Assembly (NCBI GenBank): GCA_003486725.1 | Contig: DNGD01000160.1 | Location: forward strand, 1 to 10,866 | Source of the DNA: Rhodospirillaceae bacterium | GTDB taxonomy: Bacteria; Pseudomonadota; Alphaproteobacteria; UBA9219 | Direction: 5' to 3' | Length of the DNA: 10,866 nucleotides | Shown: positions 1-6,161 of the stretch, piece by piece | How the letters are laid out: each line of letters begins with the position of its first letter | Numbering within the stretch: the stretch's first letter is position 1 | Position numbers and translations under genes: made by a program | The notes under the pieces: generated by a model | Database searches by the model: none | Told to the model about the DNA's origin: nothing | Seen by the model: only the letters and a program-made list of their open reading frames with translations

Positions 1-933
1 TCCGTCGTCGTTCCGTGTCATAACGAAGCCGAAGGGCTCCATGAATTGTGTCAACGGGTTGGCGCGGCGTGTCATAAGGTCGTCGGCGCGGACTTTGAAA
101 TCTTGCTCGTCAATGACGGCTCGACCGATGCGACGCTTGCCGTGATGCGCGCGCTGACGGAGACGATGCCGCAAATCGTCGCCATCAACCTGTCTCGCAA
201 CTATGGGCAACAGATCGCTCTCACGGCGGGACTATCGCTCTGCACCGGTCAGCGCACCTTGTTGATCGACGGCGATTTGCAAGACCCGCCGGAGCTGTTG
301 GCCGACATGATGAAAGTCATGGATGAAACCAAGGCGGATGTCGTTTACGGCCAGCGCGTCGCGCGGGACGGCGAGACATGGTTTAAAAAGACCTGTTCGC
401 GCCTGTTTTATCGCGTGTTTGGCCGTTTGGCCGATACGACGCTTCCCAAAGACACCGGCGATTTCCGCCTTATCAGCCGCCGCGCTATCGATATTCTCAA
501 CAAAATGCCAGAGCAATGCCGCTTTCTGCGCGGCATGATCGGCTGGATCGGCCTGACACAGGTTGCGTTTCCCTATCAGCGTCATGCGCGCCTTGCGGGC
601 AAAACAAAGTACCCGACGCGCCGCTTGTTCCACTTCGCGCTGGATGCCATCACAAGCTTCTCCACCGTGCCGCTGCGTCTGGCGTCCTATGGCGGCGCCC
701 TGTTCGGCCTCGGCGGGCTGGCGTTGTTGATTTACGTTATCGTGTCATGGATGGCCGGTGTGGCCGTGCAAGGCTGGACCAGTATGATGGTGGTTGTCCT
801 TGTAATGGGCAGCGTGCAGCTGATTTGCCTTGGCGTTGTCGGCGAGTATCTGGGCCGCCTCTATATCGAATCCAAAAACCGCCCCCACTTTATCGTGGAA
901 AGCGTTGTGCGCAGCGGCAAAAGCGGCAATTAA
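1..933 (+). CDS. Family 2 glycosyltransferase, polyprenyl-phosphate type, 5' end cut by window
   Basis: The frame is open from base 1 and ends at TAA 931-933, so about 310 residues are visible. Only a few N-terminal residues are missing, because the first visible ones (SVVVPCHNEAEG) are the usual opening of a GT2 nucleotide-binding fold. Further marks are VNDGSTD near residue 38, the DGD metal/nucleotide motif at 90-92 followed by LQDPP, and GDFRLISRRA near 153-162. Two membrane helices follow at about 232-253 and 261-281, then GEYLGRLYIESKNRP. This architecture is that of GtrB/ArnC/DPM1-like enzymes, which move a sugar from a nucleotide donor to undecaprenyl (or similar) phosphate on the cytoplasmic face of the inner membrane, usually for O-antigen, lipid A or glycan modification. 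The sugar cannot be read from sequence. A partner flippase or GT-C transferase would lie upstream, outside the window. It converges on nadC. Confidence 0.9.
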   Translation, partial: SVVVPCHNEAEGLHELCQRVGAACHKVVGADFEILLVNDGSTDATLAVMRALTETMPQIVAINLSRNYGQQIALTAGLSLCTGQRTLLIDGDLQDPPELLADMMKVMDETKADVVYGQRVARDGETWFKKTCSRLFYRVFGRLADTTLPKDTGDFRLISRRAIDILNKMPEQCRFLRGMIGWIGLTQVAFPYQRHARLAGKTKYPTRRLFHFALDAITSFSTVPLRLASYGGALFGLGGLALLIYVIVSWMAGVAVQGWTSMMVVVLVMGSVQLICLGVVGEYLGRLYIESKNRPHFIVESVVRSGKSGN

Positions 934-1778
934 GCCGCATCATCCAGCGCGATATCGAGGATCGGCGCGCTGTGAGTCAGCGCCCCCACCGAAATCACAT
1001 CAACGCCCGTCGCAGCAATAGCGCCGACAGTGTCCAGCGTAACACCGCCGGAAGCCTCCAGCGTAAAACGCCCCGCTACAGTCGCAACAGCCTCGGTCAT
1101 CTGCGCGGGCGTCATATTATCCAGCATCACCACGTCGACCGGCGCATCGAGAAGCGTACGCAACTGGTCAAGCGTATCCACCTCGGCCTCGATCTTGACC
1201 ATATGGCCGACGGCTTCGCGCGCCTTCATCACGGCGCTGCGTACGTTACCCGCAACAGCGATATGATTATCCTTGATGAGTACGGCATCATCCAGACCAA
1301 AGCGGTGGTTTGCGCCACCGCCCGCTCGCACCGCGTATTTCTCCAAGAAACGCAAAGTCGGCGTGGTTTTGCGCGTGCAACAGATTTTTGCCTTATGCGG
1401 TTTGACAGCCTCTACATAGCGGCGCGTAAGTGTGGCAATCCCGCTCAGATGACACAGGAAATTAAGCGCCGTACGCTCGGCGGCCAGCAAAGCGCGGGCA
1501 TTACCGGAGATTTCGGCCAGCACATCACCTGTTTTCACCGCGTCGCCATCGGCTTTGCGTGGCGTAAACAGCGCCTTTTCGTCCATCTGTGTAAATGCCG
1601 ACCGCGCCAGAGCAAGCCCCGCCACAACGCCCTCGCCGCGCGCCACAAGCGCCGCGTTCCACATCTTATCCGCAGGGATCAACGCCTGCGACGTGATATC
1701 GCCGCCGCGCCCCAGATCCTCACGCAGTGTCGCTGTCACAATCTCGGCCAACATCACATCAGGCAACGTTTCGATCAT
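930..1778 (-). CDS. nadC: Nicotinate-nucleotide pyrophosphorylase (quinolinate phosphoribosyltransferase)
   Basis: NadC converts quinolinate and PRPP to nicotinate mononucleotide, CO2 and pyrophosphate, the third step of de novo NAD synthesis. Family marks are EDLGRGGDIT near the N-terminus, ERTALNFLCHLSGIAT, the signature TRKTTPTLRFLEKYAV then GGGANHR and DAVLIKDNH, and then IEAEVD, MLDNM, EASGGV and SVGALTHSAP of the barrel. The protein has 282 residues from the chosen start, normal for the family. That start is the second of two adjacent ATGs (1776-1778 and 1779-1781). A GAGGG Shine-Dalgarno at 1785-1789 is six bases from it and three from the first. An upstream in-frame start at 1820 would add 14 residues that do not look like NadC. 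The start lies 20 bases inside the end of nadB, which suggests translational coupling. The stop overlaps that of the convergent glycosyltransferase gene. Confidence 0.96.
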   Translation of the reverse strand: MIETLPDVMLAEIVTATLREDLGRGGDITSQALIPADKMWNAALVARGEGVVAGLALARSAFTQMDEKALFTPRKADGDAVKTGDVLAEISGNARALLAAERTALNFLCHLSGIATLTRRYVEAVKPHKAKICCTRKTTPTLRFLEKYAVRAGGGANHRFGLDDAVLIKDNHIAVAGNVRSAVMKAREAVGHMVKIEAEVDTLDQLRTLLDAPVDVVMLDNMTPAQMTEAVATVAGRFTLEASGGVTLDTVGAIAATGVDVISVGALTHSAPILDIALDDAA

Positions 1779-3243
1779 CATGTTCCCTCGTTTCATCCAT
1801 TCTGTAATGCGCGCCGACACTGGCGGTACGCGCCAACGCCGCGCGGGCGATCATCAAGCCCACTTGGGCGCGCGGCGAAACGGCTTCAAGCGCCGCAAGT
1901 TCGTCAATCGCTCTTTGGAGCCCCGCCGCATCGCGCCGCACGCCGACAAAGCGCGTCATAATCGCCCGTACCTTAGCGATGGTTTCGGGGGTGTCTTTTT
2001 TGATCCCTTCGTCATCCCACCGAAGGGCGGGATCCAAAGGGGTAAAAAAGTCATTTGGGTTTCGAGCCCCATGGATCCCGCCCTTCGGCAGGATAACAGT
2101 TGTGTTAATGGAACCCGCCACCCGTTGCCCCATCACGACGGCCTCAAGCAAGGAATTGCTCGCCAGACGGTTCGCCCCATGAAGCCCCGTCGCGGCGCAT
2201 TCGCCGCACGCCCAGAGGCCGCGCACAGTCGTCGCGCCCGCGCTGTCCGTTTCAATACCGCCCATGTGGTAGTGCGCAACAGGACGCACGGGGATCATAT
2301 CGCGCGTCGGATCAATTCCACCCTTCGCGCACAGATCAAACACCGTCGGGAAATGCGCGGCAAAATCCGCAATCGCGCGGGCATCCAAAAACACACGGCG
2401 GCCAGAGGCAATCTGCGCATGAATGGCCCGCGCCACCACATCGCGCGGCGCAAGCTCTTCAATAAAGTTCTTACCGCAATCATTCACGAGGCGAGCCCCC
2501 TCGCCGCGCACCGCCTCACTAATCAGCGGCATGGGGTCGCACCCGACATCCAGCGCGGTGGGGTGAAACTGTACAAACTCCAGATCGCGCAATCGCGCCC
2601 CCGCGCGCGATGCCAGCAAAAGCCCGTGCCCCCACGAGCCGAGCGGCACCGTCGTGTTTTGCCACAGCGCGCAGGCGCTTCCCGTCGCCAGCACAACGCG
2701 GTTTGTTTCGATGGTTTGGATTTCATCGGTTGCGCGGTTGCGGTACACAACGCCCGTAACGCAACCATCCGTTGCCGCCACATCCATCACCTCGACATCT
2801 TCAATGACCGTAATCGACGGCGTCGCACGAACACGCGCCACCAAAGCCCGCATCACCGCAGCGCCCGTCGAGTCGCCTTCCGCATGCACCACGCGGCGGC
2901 GCGAATGCGCGCCCTCCAGTCCCGTTTTGAGCGCGCCATTGGCATCCAAATCAAACACGACGCCCCACGCCCGCAGCTGCGCAATCGCGCGCGGCCCATC
3001 TTCCGTAATCGCGTGAACGACAGCCTGATCACACAGGCCTGCACCCGCCGCGAGGGTATCTTTCTCATGAAAAACAGGCGCGTCATCCGCGCCCACCGCT
3101 GCCGCGATGCCGCCTTGCGCCAGCTCACTACTTGTCCAACCCGCCGCCATCTTACGCCCCAAAACAATGCAAGGGTTGGGCGCGAGCGATAGCGCGACCG
3201 TGAGACCCGCAAGGCCAGCGCCAATAATGACGGGTGTGGTCAT
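1759..3243 (-). CDS. nadB: L-aspartate oxidase with an inserted palindromic element
   Basis: NadB oxidises L-aspartate to iminoaspartate with FAD, the first step of de novo NAD synthesis; NadA uses the product. The 494 residues show the FAD-binding GAGLAG at 8-13, SSELAQGGIAAA at 38-49, HSRRRVVHAEGDSTG at 113-127, QFHPTAL with His227, ISEAVRGEGARL, ELAPRDVVARAI with Arg267, and YHMGGI at 325-330. GLWACGECAATGLHGANRLASNSLLE at about 342-367 closes the FAD domain, and a C-terminal helical domain (MTRFVGVRRDAAGL) follows. Between them, residues 383-411 are encoded by a palindromic repeat, entered separately; it falls in a linker that varies in length in this family, so activity is probably kept. 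The start ATG directly follows the nadA stop (TAGATG), with GGTGA five bases upstream inside the nadA 3' end. Confidence 0.95.
   Translation of the reverse strand: MTTPVIIGAGLAGLTVALSLAPNPCIVLGRKMAAGWTSSELAQGGIAAAVGADDAPVFHEKDTLAAGAGLCDQAVVHAITEDGPRAIAQLRAWGVVFDLDANGALKTGLEGAHSRRRVVHAEGDSTGAAVMRALVARVRATPSITVIEDVEVMDVAATDGCVTGVVYRNRATDEIQTIETNRVVLATGSACALWQNTTVPLGSWGHGLLLASRAGARLRDLEFVQFHPTALDVGCDPMPLISEAVRGEGARLVNDCGKNFIEELAPRDVVARAIHAQIASGRRVFLDARAIADFAAHFPTVFDLCAKGGIDPTRDMIPVRPVAHYHMGGIETDSAGATTVRGLWACGECAATGLHGANRLASNSLLEAVVMGQRVAGSINTTVILPKGGIHGARNPNDFFTPLDPALRWDDEGIKKDTPETIAKVRAIMTRFVGVRRDAAGLQRAIDELAALEAVSPRAQVGLMIARAALARTASVGAHYRMDETREHDDRNVA
2011..2097. repeat. Palindromic repeat element inserted in frame in nadB (VIPAKAGIQ-type)
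   Basis: Bases 2011-2036 and 2072-2097 form inverted arms matching at 23 of 26 positions, with a perfect 17-bp core CCGAAGGGCGGGATCCA at 2020-2036 and its complement at 2072-2088. The loop 2037-2071 is 35 bases. Read in the nadB frame it encodes VILPKGGIHGARNP... and then ...TPLDPALRWDD. On the other strand an equally open frame reads VIPPKGGIQ... and then ...SPMDPALRQDN. Both resemble the recurrent translated form 'VIPAKAGIQ...LDPRLRGDD' of a dispersed palindromic repeat known from many proteobacterial genomes. The idea is similar to Rickettsia palindromic elements, which also sit in frame within genes. No second copy is visible in this window. Family membership comes from my memory of the motif, not from a search. 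Confidence 0.85.
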
Positions 3244-4242
3244 CTATTTCACCGCGATCATGCGCTCAACCGCGAGGCGAGCATGGGGCGCAATGTCTTC
3301 GGGAATCGTCACCGCCTGCGTCATGTTTTCCAAAGACGCACGGATTTTCTTGAGCGTAATTTTCTTCATATAGGGGCACAATTGGCAGGGCCGCACAAAA
3401 TCGATGTCGGGATGATCGACGGCGACGTTATCGCTCATTGAACATTCGGTCAGGAGCATCACCTTGGCCGGATGGTGCGAGGCCACCCATTCGCTCATCT
3501 TCACGGTCGAGCCCGAAAAATCAGCTTCCGCCACAACATCTGGCGGGCATTCGGGATGCGCCACCACAGCGATATTCGGGTGCTGTGTGCGATAATCGCG
3601 CACTTCCTGCGGCGAAAAACGCTCATGCACTTCGCAGTGCCCATGCCATGTGATGATCTTGACGTTTGTTTCTTTGGCTACATTTTGCGCGAGGAACTCA
3701 TCGGGCACCATAATCACTTCGGGCACGCCCAGCGACTCCACGATCTTCTTCGCGTTGCCCGACGTGCAGCAAATATCGCACTCGGCCTTCACCGCCGCCG
3801 AGGTGTTCACGTAAGTGACAACGGGAATATCCGGATATTTCGCCTTGAGGCCGCGCACATCTTCCGGCGTGATGCTCTCGGCCAGCGAACAGCCCGCTTC
3901 CATATCCGGCATCAGCACGGTGCGCGAGGGGTTCAGCAGCTTGGCGGTTTCGGCCATAAAATGCACACCCGCCATCACGATCACATCGGCCTCAAGCCCC
4001 GCCGCCTTACGCGCCAGCGCCAGCGAGTCGCCGGTAATGTCGGCTACGCCATGATAAATCTCGGGCGTCATGTAATTATGCGCGAGGATGAGTGCGTTGC
4101 GCTCCTTCTTCAAACGCTGAATGGCAACGATATCTTCGGCAAAGCCAGCCCATTCTTCGGGCGGGATGATCTTTTTCACGCGCTCATAGGTCGGCGCGGT
4201 GGCTTCGATAGCAGCGCGAACGGAGGAAAAACCTGTTGCCAT
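3244..4242 (-). CDS. nadA: Quinolinate synthase
   Basis: NadA condenses iminoaspartate with dihydroxyacetone phosphate to quinolinate, using an oxygen-sensitive [4Fe-4S] cluster. The 332 residues contain the family motifs LILAHNYMTPEIYHGVADITGDS at about 51-73, MAGVHFMAETAKLLNP, MPDMEAGCSLA (Cys118), VVTYVNTSAAVKAECDICCTSGNA, WHGHCEVHERF (Cys203), HPECPPDVV, LLTECSMSDN and CQLCPYMKKITL (Cys286/Cys289). Cys118, Cys203 and one cysteine of the CxxC pair are the expected cluster ligands. The start is fixed by an AAGGAG Shine-Dalgarno at 4251-4256, eight bases upstream of the ATG. It is the first gene of nadABC, with a strong promoter at 4307-4334 and two putative NadQ operators upstream. The stop TAG abuts the nadB ATG without a gap. 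Confidence 0.97.
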   Translation of the reverse strand: MATGFSSVRAAIEATAPTYERVKKIIPPEEWAGFAEDIVAIQRLKKERNALILAHNYMTPEIYHGVADITGDSLALARKAAGLEADVIVMAGVHFMAETAKLLNPSRTVLMPDMEAGCSLAESITPEDVRGLKAKYPDIPVVTYVNTSAAVKAECDICCTSGNAKKIVESLGVPEVIMVPDEFLAQNVAKETNVKIITWHGHCEVHERFSPQEVRDYRTQHPNIAVVAHPECPPDVVAEADFSGSTVKMSEWVASHHPAKVMLLTECSMSDNVAVDHPDIDFVRPCQLCPYMKKITLKKIRASLENMTQAVTIPEDIAPHARLAVERMIAVK

Positions 4243-4245
4243 TAC

Positions 4246-4266
4246 TTATGCTCCTTTTGAGCATTA
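4246..4266. promoter_or_regulatory. Putative NadQ operator 1, overlapping the nadA ribosome binding site
   Basis: This pseudopalindrome reads TTATGCTC, the five-base spacer CTTTT, then GAGCATTA, with arms matching at 7 of 8 positions. Its centre holds the nadA Shine-Dalgarno (AAGGAG on the minus strand, 4251-4256). It is closely related to a second site at 4308-4328, and their combined consensus TTATGCTC-N5-GAGCATAA is a perfect inverted repeat. The repeat and symmetry are seen directly. Assignment to NadQ is inferred from the divergent regulator gene and from the nad operon it would control. Confidence 0.65.
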
Positions 4267-4306
4267 AGGAGAGATAAAAAAGGAGTCGCCAAGCGACACG
4301 GCTTAG

Positions 4307-4334
4307 ATTATATTCATTTTGAGCATAATGGCAA
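4307..4334 (-). promoter_or_regulatory. Candidate sigma-70-type promoter of nadABC
   Basis: On the minus strand a TTGCCA -35 box (4329-4334), a 16-base spacer and a perfect TATAAT -10 box (4307-4312) point to a start near 4300, about 58 bases upstream of the nadA ATG. Operator-like site 2 fills the spacer and reaches into the -10 box, so a bound protein should block RNA polymerase. Confidence 0.7.
4308..4328. promoter_or_regulatory. Putative NadQ operator 2, between -35 and -10 of the nadA promoter
   Basis: The site reads TTATATTC, the spacer ATTTT, then GAGCATAA, with arms matching at 6 of 8 positions. It aligns without gaps to site 1 (4246-4266), sharing TTAT, the TC before the spacer, TTTTGAGCAT and the final A. 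The centres are 62 bp apart, about six helical turns, so both sites would face the same side of the DNA. It also lies 24 bp upstream of the divergent regulator gene, which allows autoregulation. Confidence 0.65.
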
Positions 4335-4351
4335 GAGAGTCCTAACCCTCT

Positions 4352-5254
4352 ATGACACAACAACAAACCATCTCCCTTGAACTAAGCGCGGTGATTGTTA
4401 GCCTCGCGGACGGCACGCCGCATGTGGCGGTGACGGGCGATCTCGCTTTGCCCTCCGGCCCGCTTGAAGTGCAGCACAAAAAGCTGGAGCAGGCTTTGCG
4501 CGTGTGGGTCACGAAACATTCCGGTTTGCAGCTGGGCTATGTCGAACAACTCTACACCTTTGCCGATCGCGACCGCGAAACGGACGGGCGGCGCATTATC
4601 TCCATCGGTTATCTCGCGCTGGCGCAGGATTTGGGCGATGTTCCTGCCGTTGATTGGTACAAGTTTTTCCCGTGGGAGGATCACCGCGCGGACGGCGCGG
4701 ACAAACTCACGGCACATATTCAAAAGAACCTTAATGCATGGAAAAACGACGCGCCGGATGCCGCGACCAAGCGCGTCCGCGCGGCGCGCATCGACGTGAA
4801 CTTCCCGAAAAATCCTCGCGACTGGAACGAAGAGCTTGTCTTGCAGCGTTACGAATTGCTGTGGGAGGCGGGCCTGATCGACGAGGCCGCGCGTGCCGGT
4901 AAAAAAGGAGCCAAGCCCATCGCGGCGGGTCTACCGATGAAGCATGATCACCGCCGCATTTTGGCGACCGCGATTGCGCGGCTTCGCGCCAAGATCAAAT
5001 ACCGCCCCGTGGTGTTTGAATTGCTCCCGCCGCAATTCACGCTTCTACAGTTGCAAAATACGGTGGAGGCCCTGGCGGGTCTGCGCCTTCATAAACAAAA
5101 CTTCCGCCGCCTTGTCCTCTCGCAAGGATTGGTTGAAGAAACCAAGGCGCAAACGACACTAAACAAAGGCCGCCCTGCCAAGCTTTTCTCCTTCCGCCGC
5201 GAACTCCTGCAAGCGCGTGCCGTGGCGGGAACCAAGCTGCCAAGAGGGGGATAA
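4352..5254 (+). CDS. nadQ: NadQ-type transcriptional regulator of NAD synthesis (Nudix-like plus winged helix)
   Basis: This 300-residue protein has the layout of NrtR/NadQ (COG4111-like) regulators. A Nudix-like N-terminal part (about 8-125) includes SAVIVSLADGTPHVAV and LEQALRVWVTKHSGL followed by VEQLYTFADRDR and ISIGYLAL. A middle helical region follows, then a C-terminal winged helix (about 228-282) with FTLLQLQNTVEALAGLRLHKQNFRR and GLVEET...NKGRPAKLF, typical of the NrtR-family DNA-binding domain. The Nudix box is degenerate (the REXXEE core is replaced by LRVWVTKHSG), so it should sense rather than hydrolyse a NAD-related ligand. The gene is divergent from nadA across 109 bases that carry two operator-like repeats. 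That placement is the classic one for the predicted alphaproteobacterial NAD repressor. The start is the only reasonable ATG, although its Shine-Dalgarno is weak (AAGAGAG, 12 bases upstream). The ligand is not readable from sequence. Confidence 0.82.
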   Translation: MTQQQTISLELSAVIVSLADGTPHVAVTGDLALPSGPLEVQHKKLEQALRVWVTKHSGLQLGYVEQLYTFADRDRETDGRRIISIGYLALAQDLGDVPAVDWYKFFPWEDHRADGADKLTAHIQKNLNAWKNDAPDAATKRVRAARIDVNFPKNPRDWNEELVLQRYELLWEAGLIDEAARAGKKGAKPIAAGLPMKHDHRRILATAIARLRAKIKYRPVVFELLPPQFTLLQLQNTVEALAGLRLHKQNFRRLVLSQGLVEETKAQTTLNKGRPAKLFSFRRELLQARAVAGTKLPRGG

Positions 5255-5282
5255 GGGAGGTTAGAGGTTATCGGAAATTGAT

Positions 5283-5984
5283 CTAGGGAGTCAGCGCGGT
5301 TTTTGCACATTTCGCCCGCAAGAAATCTCCAATCTTATCAACAATGCGTCGTTGAGGCAGCTTGGCCATGATCTCGCGGAAAAAGACAGGCGTTCCATCG
5401 CGATGGATGATAGTGTGGTCGCTTTTTGTGCAGGTTAACTTGCGTTGGGGTTCGCCAAACGCCTCTCCCGTAAAGGCTATGACACAGCAAGCATTGATCT
5501 CATGCTTAAAACAACCAATCTTGGCTTCCCTGATAAAGGGATCACGCGCGTTAAGCGCCGCTTTATATTTGTAGGCTTCACAATCATTGCCAACAACAAA
5601 AACGAGTTGTTTGAAATAGGGCCCCTTTATCATCAAAACATCTTGATCTGCCGGAACAACAGAAACAATTTCTTTTAAATTCCCCCACAACTCCTGTGGA
5701 TGCGCCGCATACATGAAAGGAGCCGCCTGCGGATCGGCGAAATGGGCATGAAAACGCCGTTGTTCATCAAAGGTGCAAAGCTGGTAGCTTGCGGCCTGCA
5801 GTTCGTTAAACGCAACAATCTTGTTACAGTAGTTATCACAGTAGTTATCATCATCTCTTTCTGGTGCCACCATATCGTGATCAGGAATGCGGCTTAACAA
5901 GACAACGTGGTATGGCTTGTCTGCTAGAACAGAAGGTGTGGATTGAAGCGAGGATGGTGTGGCTAAATCCCAAACGTTTTTCAT
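5283..5984 (-). CDS. Hypothetical cysteine-rich protein, unrecognised
   Basis: I do not recognise this 233-residue protein. It has no signal peptide and no membrane segment, so it is probably cytoplasmic. It has nine cysteines (49, 53, 70, 135, 158, 166, 167, 185, 226), including an adjacent pair and a DNYCDNYC duplication at 46-53 produced by a 12-bp tandem repeat. The sequence has mixed alpha/beta character: PYHVVLLSRIP near 24-34, DVLMIKGPYFKQLVFVVGND near 115-134 and CCVIAFTGEAFG near 166-177. It is therefore probably a folded protein and not a spurious frame. The start is supported by GAGG eight bases upstream of the ATG and a TATAAT box at 6021-6026. Base composition is much poorer in GC than its neighbours (about 42% in three rows counted by hand, against about 63% in rows within aroA and the kinase), suggesting later acquisition. 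It converges on nadQ with a 28-base gap and no clear terminator. Confidence 0.7.
   Translation of the reverse strand: MKNVWDLATPSSLQSTPSVLADKPYHVVLLSRIPDHDMVAPERDDDNYCDNYCNKIVAFNELQAASYQLCTFDEQRRFHAHFADPQAAPFMYAAHPQELWGNLKEIVSVVPADQDVLMIKGPYFKQLVFVVGNDCEAYKYKAALNARDPFIREAKIGCFKHEINACCVIAFTGEAFGEPQRKLTCTKSDHTIIHRDGTPVFFREIMAKLPQRRIVDKIGDFLRAKCAKTALTP
5826..5849. repeat. 12-bp perfect tandem duplication inside the hypothetical gene
   Basis: ACAGTAGTTATC occurs twice in a row (5826-5837 and 5838-5849). Being a multiple of three it keeps the frame and gives DNYC-DNYC in the minus-strand protein. It is a likely slippage product and could vary in copy number between strains. Confidence 0.9.
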
Positions 5985-6020
5985 AATAATTTCCTCACAA
6001 AGACGTTAACGAACACCGCG

Positions 6021-6050
6021 ATTATACCCAATTGCAGCAACCTTTTGTGA
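6021..6050 (-). promoter_or_regulatory. Candidate promoter for the hypothetical gene at 5283-5984
   Basis: The minus strand has a perfect TATAAT at 6021-6026 and a weak -35 (TCACAA, 6045-6050) at 18-base spacing. The expected start near 6014 gives a leader of about 30 bases before the ATG at 5984. The rest of the 177-base gap up to the aroA stop at 6162 is AT-rich and shows no other gene or convincing hairpin. Confidence 0.45.
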
Positions 6051-6161
6051 GTTATAGATATTACTTTCAGAATTTTTCGGCAAAGTTATGGTTAATTTGG
6101 CTACGAAGGTCGGCCATCCCATTGCTTTTTGGGCTGCCATTTCTTCACTGACCCCTAATTC

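Noticed and set aside
1779..1820. Upstream in-frame start for nadC at 1820
   Set aside because: It would deepen the overlap with nadB and add residues unlike NadC; GAGGG at 1785-1789 points to the 1778/1781 ATGs.
516..1961. Long plus-strand open frame across the glycosyltransferase end and nadC
   Set aside because: It is a shadow of two well-supported genes, has Arg/His/Pro-rich composition, and has no family features.
1555..3192. 545-residue plus-strand open frame opposite nadB
   Set aside because: Antisense shadow of nadB in a GC-rich genome. The composition is Arg/His-rich and only the palindromic element in it looks peptide-like.
5255..5282. Possible terminator between nadQ and the convergent hypothetical gene
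   Set aside because: No stem-loop of useful length is seen in the 28 bases.
6100..6161. Possible terminator after aroA
   Set aside because: Only a weak four-base stem (CCCA/TGGG) without a U-tract is visible.
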